The notes under the pieces are model-generated. The model saw only the letters and a list, made by a program, of their open reading frames with translations, did not search any database and was not told the DNA's origin. From positions 930,001 to 994,000 of the forward strand of contig JAZKJV010001870.1 of NCBI GenBank assembly GCA_037367405.1: a DNA stretch of 64,000 nt. The letters are read 5' to 3'. A program made the position numbers and the translations under genes. Origin of the DNA: Ottelia alismoides (Eukaryota; Streptophyta; Magnoliopsida; Alismatales; Hydrocharitaceae). Of the stretch, positions 48,706 to 60,450 are shown piece by piece (position 1 is the stretch's first letter; each line of letters begins with the position of its first letter).

Positions 48706-51647
48706 TGACGAGTCGCTAAATACGATGATTAATTTGTGTTCGTTGTGGTACGTGTACTTAGCAATTCGGTCAGAACCGAGAGAAGGATCTCCGTGAAGAG
48801 TGTCTCGGCTTAATTTATATCCCGGGCAAGTCCGGGGTCAAATACAGGGAGGCAAAGGAACAACTTCGGGTTTAATTTAAAAATTTAGGTCTAGATTTCC
48901 AAGTGCGGTATTTTTTTAGATTTTTTTATGCAAAAACCGAAGCAAATGCAAAATGCGGGTGAATTAAGTACTAAGAAATCACATAACTAAGCCAAATTAA
49001 TTTTAATGTTAAATTAATCCAATTCAGCCAAATTATATTTTTCCTAGAATCCTAATCCATTGATGAACACAAAACACATTTTTTTGGAATTTTAGGGGTT
49101 AAAATGCAACAATGAAAAATGCACACTTTCTATGGGTTTTTTCGCTAATGCTCATACAAACAATATACAAAAATCATGAAAATTTTACTGAGATTAAAAC
49201 ATGATTAAAGGAAGCTACAGTAATATTTTTGGAATTGACAAGATATGAATTTTTTTATGGATTTTTTAGTAAAATCAGAGTGACAGTGAGTAAATAATTC
49301 TTAATTAATCCACAATGTCAAATTGATCAGAATGCGAATATCTCAGAAATATATTTAGATGATCAATCCAGTAGAGTTGAAATTTTGCAAAAAGGATGTA
49401 CGTGGATTTAATTAAAAATCAAATACTAAAATCACTCTATAATTTATTTCAGGCACAACACAACTCCATTTTGGATGAAATTTGGAGAGTAAGTTCATCA
49501 TATCACGGCATCATATATAATTTTTGTGGAATTTTTAGAGCAACCGTTTGTGAGATATAAATTTAAGAGCTCAATTCGGGTAAAATATGCAGAATTTCAG
49601 TTACACAATTTTAATTAATTACCCAAATATCATAAAAATATAATTAAATATTCAGATGACAGAGAATAAGTTGCTCAACACAATGCTATTTTTCTTTAAA
49701 TAAAAAGACGCCAAAATGAGGTCCAAATTCGAGTACAAACACAGGGGTATTCTTGCAAAATAGAAAGACAATAATTACAACAAAAGTATGTACAGGGACC
49801 TAATTGTAATTATATAAACTATATAAGAACTTAATACAATTTTTACAATAAAAGAATTACCTTCTTCTTCCTCCTTAGATACACGATGGAAAGAACCCAA
49901 AGTGATGGATGGTGGCGGCGGCGTCGGATGCGGCTGGCGGAGGTTGCGCGACCGCGCCCCTGTCGTGAAGGAGAGGGCGGCGAACGGCGGTGACGGCGAG
50001 GCAGAGGGGAGGCGACGCGGGCGGGGATGACGGTGAGAGGTAGGGAAGGTCGGTCAGCGGCGAGGTCGGCTTGGTTGCCGCTGGGGCAGAAGGAATGGAG
50101 GAGGTGACCAGTCCGAAGGCCTCTGTAGCACGGCGCAAGGGGCCGCGGCCGACTGGGGCGGAGGCCGGTGATGGTTGGGGGCGGCAGTGGGAACTTCCCC
50201 CCACCGCTGCTGCGTGTATTTGTTTTGTTTTTTTTATTTTTTTTAATTTTCTGCTGTAATAAAAGGGATCTTTTTTTTAATTTTTTTTCTTTTTTTAATT
50301 TTCTTTAGACAGGAAATAAGTACACAAAAAGAAGGGGATGGAAATGATATGATGATGATGGTGATAAAGATTAAGATATATAAACAAATGAAGGATGGTG
50401 AGTGGTGATATGATGGACTAAAAAAAATTACAAAGATAAAAATGAAGACAAGATGAACTAAAATTACCTACGATGAATGCGGGCGCCTATGGAGTGCTCT
50501 CGTGAGCACGATCTTCGCTCAAATCGCCGGCGTGCGATGAGCTCAAGCAGCGCGCGGTTGCGGCTGCGGGGTTGGCCAAAAAAACCAACGGATCTCACCG
50601 GAGAGAGGGCCGTCGTCGCTCGACCGCGGTTGCGTCGCTGTCACCGATTCAACTCAGGGAACTAGGCTCTCCTCACATAAAGATGGATCAAGTGCAAATT
50701 GAGGAGGATGGAGTGTATATAAAGAAGATGGAATGAGAAGTTATTAAAGTGGTGGGAGGTTATATTATTAATGGAGTTGAATGGGAGGTTTAAAAAATGG
50801 TGGAGGTGAATGGAGGTTGGTGGTAAAGAGTTGAATGGTGGTTATTGTAGAGAATGAAAATTAAATAAATAAATGAAATAAAGTTGGCTACTTTAATTAC
50901 AATAGAATAAAAAAGAAGAAAATAAATAGTGGAGAATTTACAAGGGAAGACAAACAACATGTACACATTTTTTTACTTTTCTAATATGTATTTTTTTGTC
51001 TTTTTAATAAGAGATATTTACAATGGCAAAATACAATAAAACGCTACAATTAAAATACAACACAATCATGATATTTTTGTATTTTTAGTAATAAAAAATG
51101 AAGAAGGAATGAATATGTACATAATATACAATGTACATCTAGGTCCCAAAACCCAACTTTTACAAATGAGTTCTGATTTTAATGAAACCACTTCCGTTGG
51201 ATAGATAATTTGCTAACTTGAACTTTAAAAGTGAGTTTGGTGAATTTGGAGTTCATACGAAGCGGTAATTTGGCTTAGAAGTTGGTTTTTACGGCTTTTT
51301 CTCTTTGGGATCTAGGAGCATTTATTTGAGGTAAAATTTGTTTTGTATTTTTGTATTTTTATATACATTGATATGAACACTTTGGAGAAAGAATTAGCCA
51401 AAAAGGAGTTGAAATGAATTTATTAAAAATACATGAAGTTTTGGTCTATTTACAAGTGAAAAACTCCGTTATTTTTGTGGCTTTTTATTGCTAAATTATT
51501 TTGTACAATATAATATACAATAATTAGTGTGTTTTATTTACAAGAGTCATTTTGTTAATTTATTGATTTTATGGACATTTTTATGGGATTTTACTCGAGG
51601 ATTTTGTTAAGATCAAGATATTGAGATGATGAATCGTGGATTCATCA
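48706..51647 (-). repeat. E5 5' LTR (2.94 kb)
   Basis: TG...CA borders; the U3 start at 51647 is a 21-nt palindrome (arms TGATGAATC and GATTCATCA around CAC). Sections: AT-rich U3 (50730-51647), TATA box at 50716, GC-rich section (49880-50200), and an AT-rich U5 side (48850-49860) ending at the PBS. The 109-codon frame at 49875-50204 is Pro/Ala/Ser-rich; copy B has an extra T (near 37552) that shifts it, so I do not treat it as a gene. Confidence 0.95.
50716..50723 (-). promoter_or_regulatory. E5 5' LTR TATA box
   Basis: Minus strand CTTTATATACACTCC, conserved in all three LTR copies that retain this section (33745, 36938, 50716). Transcription should start about 30 nt to the left and run through gag-pol. 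Confidence 0.7.
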
Positions 51648-53908
51648 ATATGAATAGAGATTCGGAGGTTCAGATTAGTTAGGTCAAGGAGTTGACTTAA
51701 TGAGATCGAGATAACCAAAGTCCTATATCGTATGTTGTCACGATACATGCATGCATCCTCTGACCGGAGACAGATGTATTACTATATGTTTGAGTATATA
51801 CATTTGGCAGACCAATAGGTAGATGACCTAACCAAGGTCTATACACCAGCGCGTTGGTGTGCATATAAGGGCATATGAGTAATACGATCTCTCAAAGGGA
51901 TCATACAAGTTCAGTTACTGAACCGGAAGGCATGAGCTCACTCATGAGATATTGGGAAGAATCAAATTCCGTGCGCACGGTTGTCTCGCTTTGGAAGCTT
52001 GACCGAATTTGTAGGTTTGATATATACTTTTGGAAAGTATATGATCAATACCTAGGTATGATATACGCTTTTGGAAAGGGTATGATCGATATCGACTCCC
52101 AATGATCGAATGAGAAACTTACTGATAAAACCATGAAGTAGACAATATAAAGTTGATCTAATACTTCAGGTTTAATCTGAGTCTTCCAGTATGCAGGAAG
52201 TACAGGTATTGGGAATACCTGAGGGTGATGTGATCATAAACGATTGTATAACCATGACGCTTCAATTCTTAAGGAGTGATGAAATGGGTCTGGATTTTAG
52301 TGACTCCTCTCAGTAGAGAAGTAATCAGATCTTGGTCCAAATGTTGAACATTAATCTGAATGTGATTCAGATGCAATGAGAAGATTAGATTTGCGGTCTT
52401 GATTTAATCAAGCATCTATGGGAGGCCCGTGATCTGGATTTGAGATACGATCTCAATATCAAAGTCACTATACATGGAACAATACAATCACCCTGTCCTT
52501 ATCTCCATGTATTCGCGGAGAAAGCGCATTATCCTTGAAAGAATTCAGGATAATTTCATTGTTGATATATGTATCCGAGCATTAAGAAAATAAATAATTA
52601 AATGTGATTTAATTATCATGAGTAATATGAATTCGATTCATATTATAAAGAGAGTTATCTTAGATAATTAAATGAGATTTTATTATCAAAGATGTGAATA
52701 ATGTGAATGCGATTCATATTATTTGGGCATACGAGAATAAAGATCCAAGATGATTAAATGTGATTTAATTATCATGGATATGAATAATGTGGATAGCAAT
52801 ATCCATATTAGTCATATATATTATAAATGTGATTTATAATATATAAGAGAGAGCTATTTGTAGTTTACATTTGTTAATTAAATGTTGATCTGAATTGGAT
52901 TCACATTGGACAATTAATTGAAAATGTAATTCACATTTTATTTTGGGTTGAGAATGTGATTCACAATTTTCCAATGGCAAGATTGCAATATTCACAAAAT
53001 AATTATGAATTATTTTTGTAGAATAATTTACAACAATTGTTGTTGTAAATCTTGGAGATTTCAATAGAATAATGAAATCTCATGAGATCTCATGAGATTG
53101 CCACCAAATCCAATATTATGGAAGGAGGCAATCTTCATTCTAAAATCTCCATGCCTGATTGATTTAATTTGGGATTGATTTATATTCATTTATTAATATA
53201 GATTTAATCTAAATTAAATTAATTATTGTTGGTTTTTACCAACACAAATCTTAGCCATTAAAAGAAACACAAATCAATGAGAACCATTGGATTTGTGTTA
53301 CCCATGGATTGAGATCCATGGATCCCAAAATATTATAAAAGGAGAGGCACCCCATTGCTCTTCTTTACACATAAGAGAACATAAGTCTCTCTCTTTCTCT
53401 CTACACGCCTACTCTCTCCTCCTCTCTCATGGCCATCCACCATGGATGCCATGGAGAGAGTCTCCATTATCGCAGCGTCGTCGTTATGTTGCCCAATGGT
53501 TTGCTCGTGGAACTCCATCTACTTTGGTGCACCTCGCTCGTGAAGAAGACATCAGATTTCGTGTGTCAAGATCAGGAGATCCACCGCTTGGATCATCAAC
53601 ATGGATTGCGAGAAGTACGCGGTTCATCCCCGCGCTCGCAAGCATCTCCTCCGTCGCATCGGACTTGAGACAGGAGGTCTCTTCATTTAGAGACTCGATC
53701 GCAACCACGCTTCAAGAGGTAATCCTATTACTTGTTTGTGATTTAGACGAAACGATCCGAGAAGTATTCTTGGATCATGTGGTCTCGTCGCATAAAAAAA
53801 ATTGATTTCCGCTGCATAGAACAACTAGTCCGACTAGTCGTTCTTCGTCGTATTCGATATGACGCTCACGCTTCCGTGATGCGCTTGAGGATCTAACGGT
53901 ATCCTTCA
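51648..53908 (+). repeat. E4 3' LTR, right part
   Basis: 51648-51652 is the right ATATG duplication. The rest resumes the E4 LTR exactly where 32827 stopped and ends ATCCTTCA at 53908, followed by ACCTC. TATA box at 53334-53340. It holds about 52 bp near 51726-51777 that the 5' LTR lacks. The 172-codon frame at 53287 lies downstream of the TATA box; the 5' LTR version is only 127 codons in another register, so it is not a supported gene. Confidence 0.93.
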
Positions 53909-54313
53909 ACCTCATCTGGAAAGGTCTCTGTAATGGGATCAATCAGCTCATATTCCTCAAGATTTTCCAAATGGAAGAGATTATCCGCCACCACATTCTT
54001 GACTCCAGGCTTATCCTTAATCTCAATATCAAACTCCTGGAGTAGAAGGATCCATCTAGTTAATATGGCTTTGGCATCCTCTTTGCCATGAGGTACCTGA
54101 TGGTGGTATGATGGGTTTAAATAGTCTCCTTTGATCCGAGAATATACGATTTGAACTTGTCCAAGGTAAATACTACGACTAGCATCTCTTTCTATGTAAC
54201 CAAGTAGTTCCGCTGAGAGACATCTAATGTATGGCTAGCGTAGTGAATGGCAAAAGGTAATCTGTCCCTCCTCTGTCCAACCACTGCCCCTACGACAAAA
54301 TCAGAGGCATCCA
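53909..54313 (-). pseudogene. pol: E3 pol: RNase H, resumes after E4
   Basis: 53909-53913 is the right ACCTC duplication. From 53914 the minus strand aligns with the end of RNase H and the RNase H/integrase linker of E5 (42320-42720): antisense of VADNLFHL, LLLQEFDIEIKDKPGVKNV-like sequence and the EMLV region near 54190. Stops and frameshifts break it. Confidence 0.8.
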
Positions 54314-55420
54314 TCATGACCTCGAATGTGAGAGACCAATAAGGCAGCTGAAGGACAAGAGTCTCACAACTAGGTTCTTGAGAGTCTCAAAAGACGTAAG
54401 ACACTTATCACCTACAATTAACTTGGTGTATTTCGTCAGCATATCAGTGAGAGGTCGAGCAATCTTGCTAAAGTCCTGAATAAAATGCCGGTAGAAACTG
54501 ACATGCCTTGGAAAAGACCGCAACAACCACAAGTTGGATGGTGGATTGAGTTTCACGATGATATCCACCATGGACGGATCAACCTCCATGTCCCTGTTGG
54601 AGATGATATGACCAAGCACCATCCCTTGAGTCACCCTGAAGTGACTCTTCTCCCAATATAAGACAAGATGGACCTCTATGCAGTGATGAAGCACTCGGTC
54701 TAGGCAGTCAATACAAGCATCAAACTCGTCGCCGTAGATCGAGAAGTCATCCATGAAGACCTCTAAGCAATTGCCCACCATGTACGAGAATATGGACAAC
54801 ATGCACCTTTAGAATATCGTCGGGGCGTTACATAGACCAAATGGCATCCGTCTGAAAGCATAAGTCCCAAACGGATAGGTGAATGTCATTTTGTCCTGGT
54901 CTTCAGGTGCAATGAACACCTAGTTATATCCGGAGTACCCGTCAAGGAAATATAAATGACTCTGTTTGGCTATCCTCTCTATAATTTGATCAATAAAAGA
55001 CAGCGGGAAATGATCCTTCTTGGTGACATGATTCAATCATCTATAGTCGACACAGACCATCCAAGAAGTGGGTACCCAGGTAGCTATCTCCTCTCCAGAC
55101 TCACTCACAGTTGTAGTGATGCCCGTCTTCTTGGGCACCACATGCAATGCACTAACCCACTTGGAGTCGGATATAGGGTAGATAAAATCAGCGCTCCACC
55201 ATTTGGATATTTCCTTCATGACCACTTTTCAAAGATTTGGGTTTAGCCTTCGTTGGAACTCACGCAATGGCTTAGCATCCTCTCCGAGATAGATATGGTG
55301 GGAGCACAGGGCTAGACTTATCCCCTAGAGATTAGCTACGCTATATCCTATTGCCTTGCATTTTCTTTCAAGAACCTTCATCAAACGAGATTCTTGTTCT
55401 CCAATCAGATCTGCTGAGAT
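54314..55420 (-). pseudogene. pol: E3 pol: reverse transcriptase
   Basis: 54802-54314 encodes VGNCLEVFMDDFSIYGDEFDACIDCLDRVLHHC with the FMDD active site and VLGHIISNRDMEVDP. Upstream, 55225-55037 gives KEISKWWSADFIYPISDSKWVSALHVVPKK ... TSWMVCVDYR. Both align with E5 RT. The region between them (54803-55036) keeps RT sequence but is shifted and interrupted. Confidence 0.9.
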
Positions 55421-56420
55421 AATGACTGGTACATATCTGGCTCACCTACAAGGAATCTATACTTCAACGACTACGACAAAGGCTTCAAATCTAGACATCT
55501 GGGAGCTGGGAAATTTGGTCTTTAAAAGGTCTAAGTGAAGGCAACCAGATCTGAATGTAACAACTCTCGTTGATCACGAATATCTGGTGAAGTTGGCCAT
55601 GCTGGTGTATCTGTGCTCAGTGCTGGCTCAGTATCCATCCTAGCTGATGGCTTTGTAGGAATCAGACAAGGTAACAACTCCTTAAATTTGGCCCAATATG
55701 TGTCTGAATCCGAGAGATATGAATCATAAGAACAAGAAACAAACTCTGCCTCACTATCTTGAATGTGGTCGTCAGCCTCAAAAGTGTCCTCGACCAAGAG
55801 TGTGCCCTCCGAACTCTCCTCTACTGGAAACTATGAATCTACGGAATCGGAAGGTGGGAGAAGGGCTCGTGAAACTGGATCAGTCCAAGCGGCTTCATCA
55901 TCAATGATCACAAAGTCGCACTCCTAGTGGACGTCTTGCTCTACCTCTGTTGTCTGCTCTGCATCAGTAAACTGATCTGAGCAAGCCGAATCTCGTGCTC
56001 TAGTCTCATCGATCATCTCTATTTGTATACTCTCACATTTGACGCGAAAGTCCACCTTCCCACTATCATGGCCAGACACTGCCTTGGTTGTGGCCAAGAA
56101 TGGACATCCTAGAATGATGGGGGTATCTGTCACAGACTTAGGGATCTCCATCTCCAACACAACAAAGTCCATGGGGAATTTTAGGCCCTGAACTGTGACA
56201 ACCATGTCCTTCAACAACCCCATCGGCCTCTTGACAAATCTATTAGAAAACTGAAGGACTGTCCTGCTATGTCAAAGAGGTCCAAACTTGAATCTGTTAA
56301 GTAAGGCCGCCGGAAGGAGGTTGATGGAAGAGTTGTTGTTTAGTAGAGTACAATCAAATCTTTGCTCATAGATGTGGCATCTGACATAGGGAGCTCCTAC
56401 ATCTTGCTTCTTGGCTAGCG
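55421..56420 (-). pseudogene. pol: E3 linker and protease, catalytic Asp changed
   Basis: 56223-55924 carries the protease C-terminal half (PIILGCPFLATTKAVSGHD; compare IILGRPFLRTAGA in E5). Upstream at about 56295-56348 the active-site loop translates as LLNNNSSINLLPAALLNRF, where E5 has LLDNGSSINLLPLALYQKL: the catalytic Asp is Asn and the Gly is Asn. 55797-55531 is an acidic linker. The frame breaks several times. Confidence 0.82.
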
Positions 56421-56541
56421 GACAGTTCTAGATGGTGAAGCATGTGGCACGGGTCAACACATGGATCTCTGCATGATGGTTCCTCTCCTTCCTACGAATG
56501 GTGGTCTTATCTCTCAAATTATTCTGGAAGAGAGGTATGTG

Positions 56542-57900
56542 CTAAAGTGCCTCCTGTAGAGTCAGCTGAATATGAAATCTGTCTATCATCTGCTGGCTGA
56601 ACTCTAATTGTTTATATCTTTCTGGATTTTCTTTTTTTATTTCCCTTCGCCAAGCGGAGTTCTTGAGGACAGGGGATAGTTGGGCCCTCCACAGAAAGAG
56701 GGCTAGGAACAGGTTCCTTTTGTTGAGAATGATAGAATCCATACAAGTATCGTCATTCATTACATATGGACTCGAAGATGAAGAAACCTTTCCGTTGTAA
56801 TTTTTTTTGTTCTTTTTCATATGATCTTGAGGTATAGAAAATGGATAAAAAACAACTGGAGTAGAAATGATGGCATCAGTACGACCCACATCATTAAACT
56901 TCGCAGCATCAGTACCGCGTTTTGGCTCAACATCTCGAAGAATGGTGGCATCAATACCATCTGCTACATCTGGAGAAGCGACGGCCTCAGTACCATCGAC
57001 GGGATTATCATCCTTGGTGTCATAAGCACCATCGTCATCATCATCATTAGTGGCATTAACACCGCTATACTCCTCATCTGGCACTCCTGGCTCATCGTGG
57101 GGTCGTCTCTTAAATGAGGCACTGCCGACTGGCATCCTACCTCTCCTAAGTGTGACAAAATCAACATCAAATATATATGAAGAAATATCACCCAATGACT
57201 CACTCAGAGTGGTAGTCTCTGTGAATTGTACCTGCTTAGACTTCCTCTTGAGGTTGTTCGGGTTGGGCTCAATCTCAGCGAGTATAACAACCTTGGCTTT
57301 CATCATCTCCCTCATCTCTTGCCTAAACTCAAAAGATGGGTTCTCATAGGTTGTCCCTTGAGAACTAGATGGGTTTCCTCGCTGGAAATGAGGCTGCTGG
57401 AACTACAGAGGGGGAGCCTGAGTAAACTGTTACTGTTGAGGTTGTTACTGCTGCCTCCACTGTTGTCCCTGCTGGTAGGGATAAGGACCCGACTAGTAAA
57501 TGGTTGCTGGTGGGAGTACTGGGGCTGCTGCTGCTGTTGGCTGCTCTGCCCACCCTGGGCTGGAGACTACTGCTAGGATGAGGCACCTCCTGTAGACCAC
57601 CTGAATCTAAGATGATCTCGGCGGATCCCGGGCTGCTGTCTGTCATACCAAATCCCGTTGACTTTAATCAACGGCTTCTGCTCGTACAAGGGCAGGGGAA
57701 GAACTACCAGGGGCTGATCCTGTTGGTACACCACCATCTGAGTGTCCTGAGATGGCGGTGGCTGTGAGTAGTGGTGCGGCAACTACTGGACCGGCTCCGC
57801 TTGGATGTGGTGAACCTGTCAGTACTAGACAGAGTGCTAGGACTAGTTGCTGCTGCAAGGATCAGCCCGTGACCTGAGACATGGTTGAGAAACCATCTGT
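56542..57900 (-). pseudogene. gag: E3 gag C-terminal part
   Basis: A 257-codon frame (57315-56542) begins with a charged helix rich in Lys and Glu and then an acidic Asp-rich stretch near residues 90-110; no known motif. Upstream frames (57646-57365, 57782-57573) are Pro/Gln/Ser-rich, as in the E5 gag tail. Position matches 44860-46100 of E5. Confidence 0.65.
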
Positions 57901-59352
57901 GCCTCCTGGAGACACATAATCTGGGTCTTCAGGTAATCAAAGTCAGTGCCAACTATTAAATTTGCATCATGCCCTGGTACTGCTTTTTCTCAATGATCTC
58001 TATGCGATCCAACTTCTCGCTGATGATACCCATGTCAGCGGCTGACGACTCTTCCCGTGCTGTAGCTGACGAAGAAGTGGATGGACCCGCATCAACCCAT
58101 GCTATCCTCTGACAGGAAACAACCTATGATTGGGGCTTCCCTTGTATGTAGAGCCTGGTTTGGGACATCACTGTATAATTCTTGGCCATCTCCTCGTAGA
58201 TAGCTTAGACATGGTCTTTATCTTTAGCAAAGTAGGAGCTTGCACAAGAAGCATTGACAAGCCTCTGTAGCTCTGGTGTTAGCCCACAAAAGAAGCTCTA
58301 GACTAAGTTGGGCTTGGATATGTCGTGATGTGGACACCGATCGATGAGGTCACGAAATCAATCCCACGTCTCATGGAACAACTCATTGGGGATCATAGTG
58401 AAGTTGTTGATCAGAACTCTCGCTGCATTGGTCCAACTGAGTGGATAGTACTTGTTCAAGTACTTGGTATGGAGCAGCTCCCACAAAATAATATATCTCC
58501 CCAAATGCTTCAGCTAGTAGGTTGCTCTGTCGACGAGGGAGAATGAAAATGCCATCATCTTGATGGTGTCCTCATCCACGAATCTGTCGTGGACAGTGTT
58601 GCAGATCATCTTGAATTCTTGTAGATGAAGATGTGGCTCCTTTGTTGCTAGCCCATGGAACTTGGACAGAAGCTGAATGGTCTAGACGTCGAGCTTGAAG
58701 TTGCCCAAAATCTCGAAAGCTGGATCCATCGATTGGTGAGGGTTGTACTAGGGTTGTGCAACTCCCTTATCGTCCTAGTTGGTCGAGGTGGATCCTTCAT
58801 TTCTTTTGGTTATCCTCCTGCTCCTCCTCCAACTACTGGTATATTGTCACTGGCTTGTCTCTGCGGCTATCCTCTGTTGGTTCGCATCTGCTATAACTCT
58901 TGACAGACCTCTGTCATAAATGCTCCCTGATTCCGAATCTATCATTGCATCGTCTCTAGGGAGGCTAACAATGTGTTGTTGATGGCACCCTGATCTAGAA
59001 CATACGTCGAACTCTGGGGCTGTCCATCGGTGCATCTATCACTACTGGCCATCTCACGGATCTCTACAAAGGAAAAAGACCCGAACTCAGGTGTCATCAA
59101 ATGAACAAATAGCTACACTAGTCTCTGCTCAGGCACCTCAGGACTGAAAGAAGGGTTATAGAGGGGGAATAGGGTGGAATTGAACTCAGGTTCTGAGAGC
59201 GGGTCTAGTCTCCCTGAAACCTCCCTAGATAAGTGAATCAGAGTGCTCGAAAGCAGTGATACTAGAGGCAGCCTAAGGGATCTCCGACCCATCATTGTGA
59301 TATGGGGATGAGTGTGGATGAGATATAGTAAGAAAACAAGATGAGAAATCAA
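57901..59352 (-). pseudogene. gag: E3 gag N-terminal and core part
   Basis: Near 58230-58310 the minus strand reads NLV-stop-SFFCGLTPELQRLVNASCASSYFA, clearly homologous to VQSFFTGLNPEMQGLVSAACGGSYTS of E5, with the Gln codon now TAG. 59352-59113 holds the N-terminal part (LSEPEFNSTLFPLYNPSF). Numerous stops; not translatable. Confidence 0.82.
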
Positions 59353-59990
59353 ACCCCAATTTCACCTACTCAACACGAGAGCTGATGACCGTAAAGGTTC
59401 AGTCATTTATCTTGTAGATTTTATTTTAGGTGATAAGTCAGTCTTGCCAAGCGATTAAGAGATCTTTTAGGAACCCGATGCTCCCAGGAGACTAGCCCAA
59501 TTCCAAAGATAGATCTTTCCCAGCATGTATAAGTTGCAGACCATTTACCGGCTACCCAATCAACTCACTCTGCTAAGGACGTCGCCTGCTTTACTGGATA
59601 CTAGAGAGATACTCACTGGAGGATGACTAGCCCCAAGATCAGTAGTCTAATGGAAGTTCAGGTATGGCTCTATCTTAGTGTACGTGTCACTTTCTCCCTC
59701 AAGCAAACCAAACAAGGAGGGGATGACTCTCCCAAAGCAAATTTAAATGAAATGTATTTTAAGATCATGTTTGCATCAGCAGTCCCAAATTTTATTGCTT
59801 TCTTTTTCTTGTTTTTTTTTCAATAGCAAACAACACCTAACGGAATTTTCGATTCCTCGGTGTTATTAAGTCTAAAAACAGGGGAGGAAGTCGAAAAAGC
59901 CAATGCGCGACCAAACACTATAATGCATGCAAAGTCAAAAATGCATACTTGTCGCCAACACTCTACATGGAGGGTGATCCACGCATAAAT
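59353..59990 (-). mobile_element. E3 5' leader, truncated at about 59990
   Basis: Matches the E5 leader in order, including a CATGCAAAGTCAAAAATGCATACTT block comparable with 47970-48000. Similarity stops near 59990, before any PBS or 5' LTR. The remainder of E3 is either deleted or displaced beyond later insertions outside the window. Confidence 0.65.
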
Positions 59991-59999
59991 TTAAAGATA

Positions 60000-60450
60000 G
60001 AATTGAAACTAGTCTATATTATGTACGAAGAAAATGACCTTGTACAGGAATCTTCTTCAGGCAATTGAACGATCACTCTAGTCTTTTTGAGTTGTCCAAG
60101 TTTGAGTTGGTCAAAGACGGAGTTGGGGAGGATGTTTAATTTAGAATCATCGTCTAACTGAACATGAGTAAATAAGGTATCATCAACTTCACATGTGATA
60201 TGAGTCAACCGCTTGACTTTGTAGCTTTTGATTTTTCGATTCATCACCAAAGATCTGGCCATAGATATGACATGATATTCAGTCCTTGATCATTTCTTAC
60301 CTGTCTTTTTAGGGTTTAGTCGATCTTCACAAATCACTTAAGATCGGGCACATATTCTATGGCCTTGATCAATGGAAGCTCTAATATCAAACTCTTATAA
60401 AATGCTTCCATTTCATAATTGTCCATTTTTTTCGAATTTTTTATTTTTTC
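60000..60450 (-). pseudogene. Fragment of another gypsy gag-protease
   Basis: The minus strand gives FYKSLILELPLIKAIEYVPDLK (about 60425-60340), resembling the gag/protease junction of plant gypsy elements (F-x-K-x-L-x-L-x-x-P-x-x-x-A-I-x-x-x-P). In the 82-codon frame 60262-60014 follow THITCEVDD and HVQLDDDSKLNILPNSVFDQLKLG, a retropepsin-like loop with DDDS in place of DxGS. It differs from E3 and E5 proteases, so it is a separate element. No LTR or PBS could be tied to it. Confidence 0.6.

Larger units (their letters stand above)
32828..51647 (-). mobile_element. E5: gypsy (Athila-type) element with inverted U3 ends and fold-back left half
   Basis: 18.8 kb between 5-bp duplications. The functional body is on the minus strand: 5' LTR 51647-48706, PBS 48703-48686, gag, pol, 3' spacer, then the start of a 3' LTR at 39118. 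Beyond 38943 the order is abnormal: LTR and spacer pieces appear in plus orientation, and the outer left end is again a U3 start (TGATGAATC...). So the two termini are inverted copies of the same LTR end, unlike a normal retrotransposon with direct LTRs. The clean duplication says that it entered in this form, or that one end was rebuilt without loss of the border. Confidence 0.9.
24776..53908 (+). mobile_element. E4: Ty1/copia element, decayed, carrying nested E5
   Basis: Bounded by the 5-bp duplication ACCTC. 5' LTR 24776-27310, PBS 27313, internal region to 32487, and a 3' LTR from 32488 that is split at 32827 by E5 and resumes at 51653. Without E5 the element is about 10.3 kb. Its pol remnants are on the plus strand and full of stops, so it is dead. 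Long LTRs (about 2.5 kb) and a long non-coding 5' part are notable for copia. Confidence 0.93.

Noticed and set aside
53287..53805. 172-codon frame in the E4 3' LTR as a gene
   Set aside because: The 5' LTR copy reads only 127 codons in a different register, there is no conserved motif, and the region is the transcribed LTR leader.
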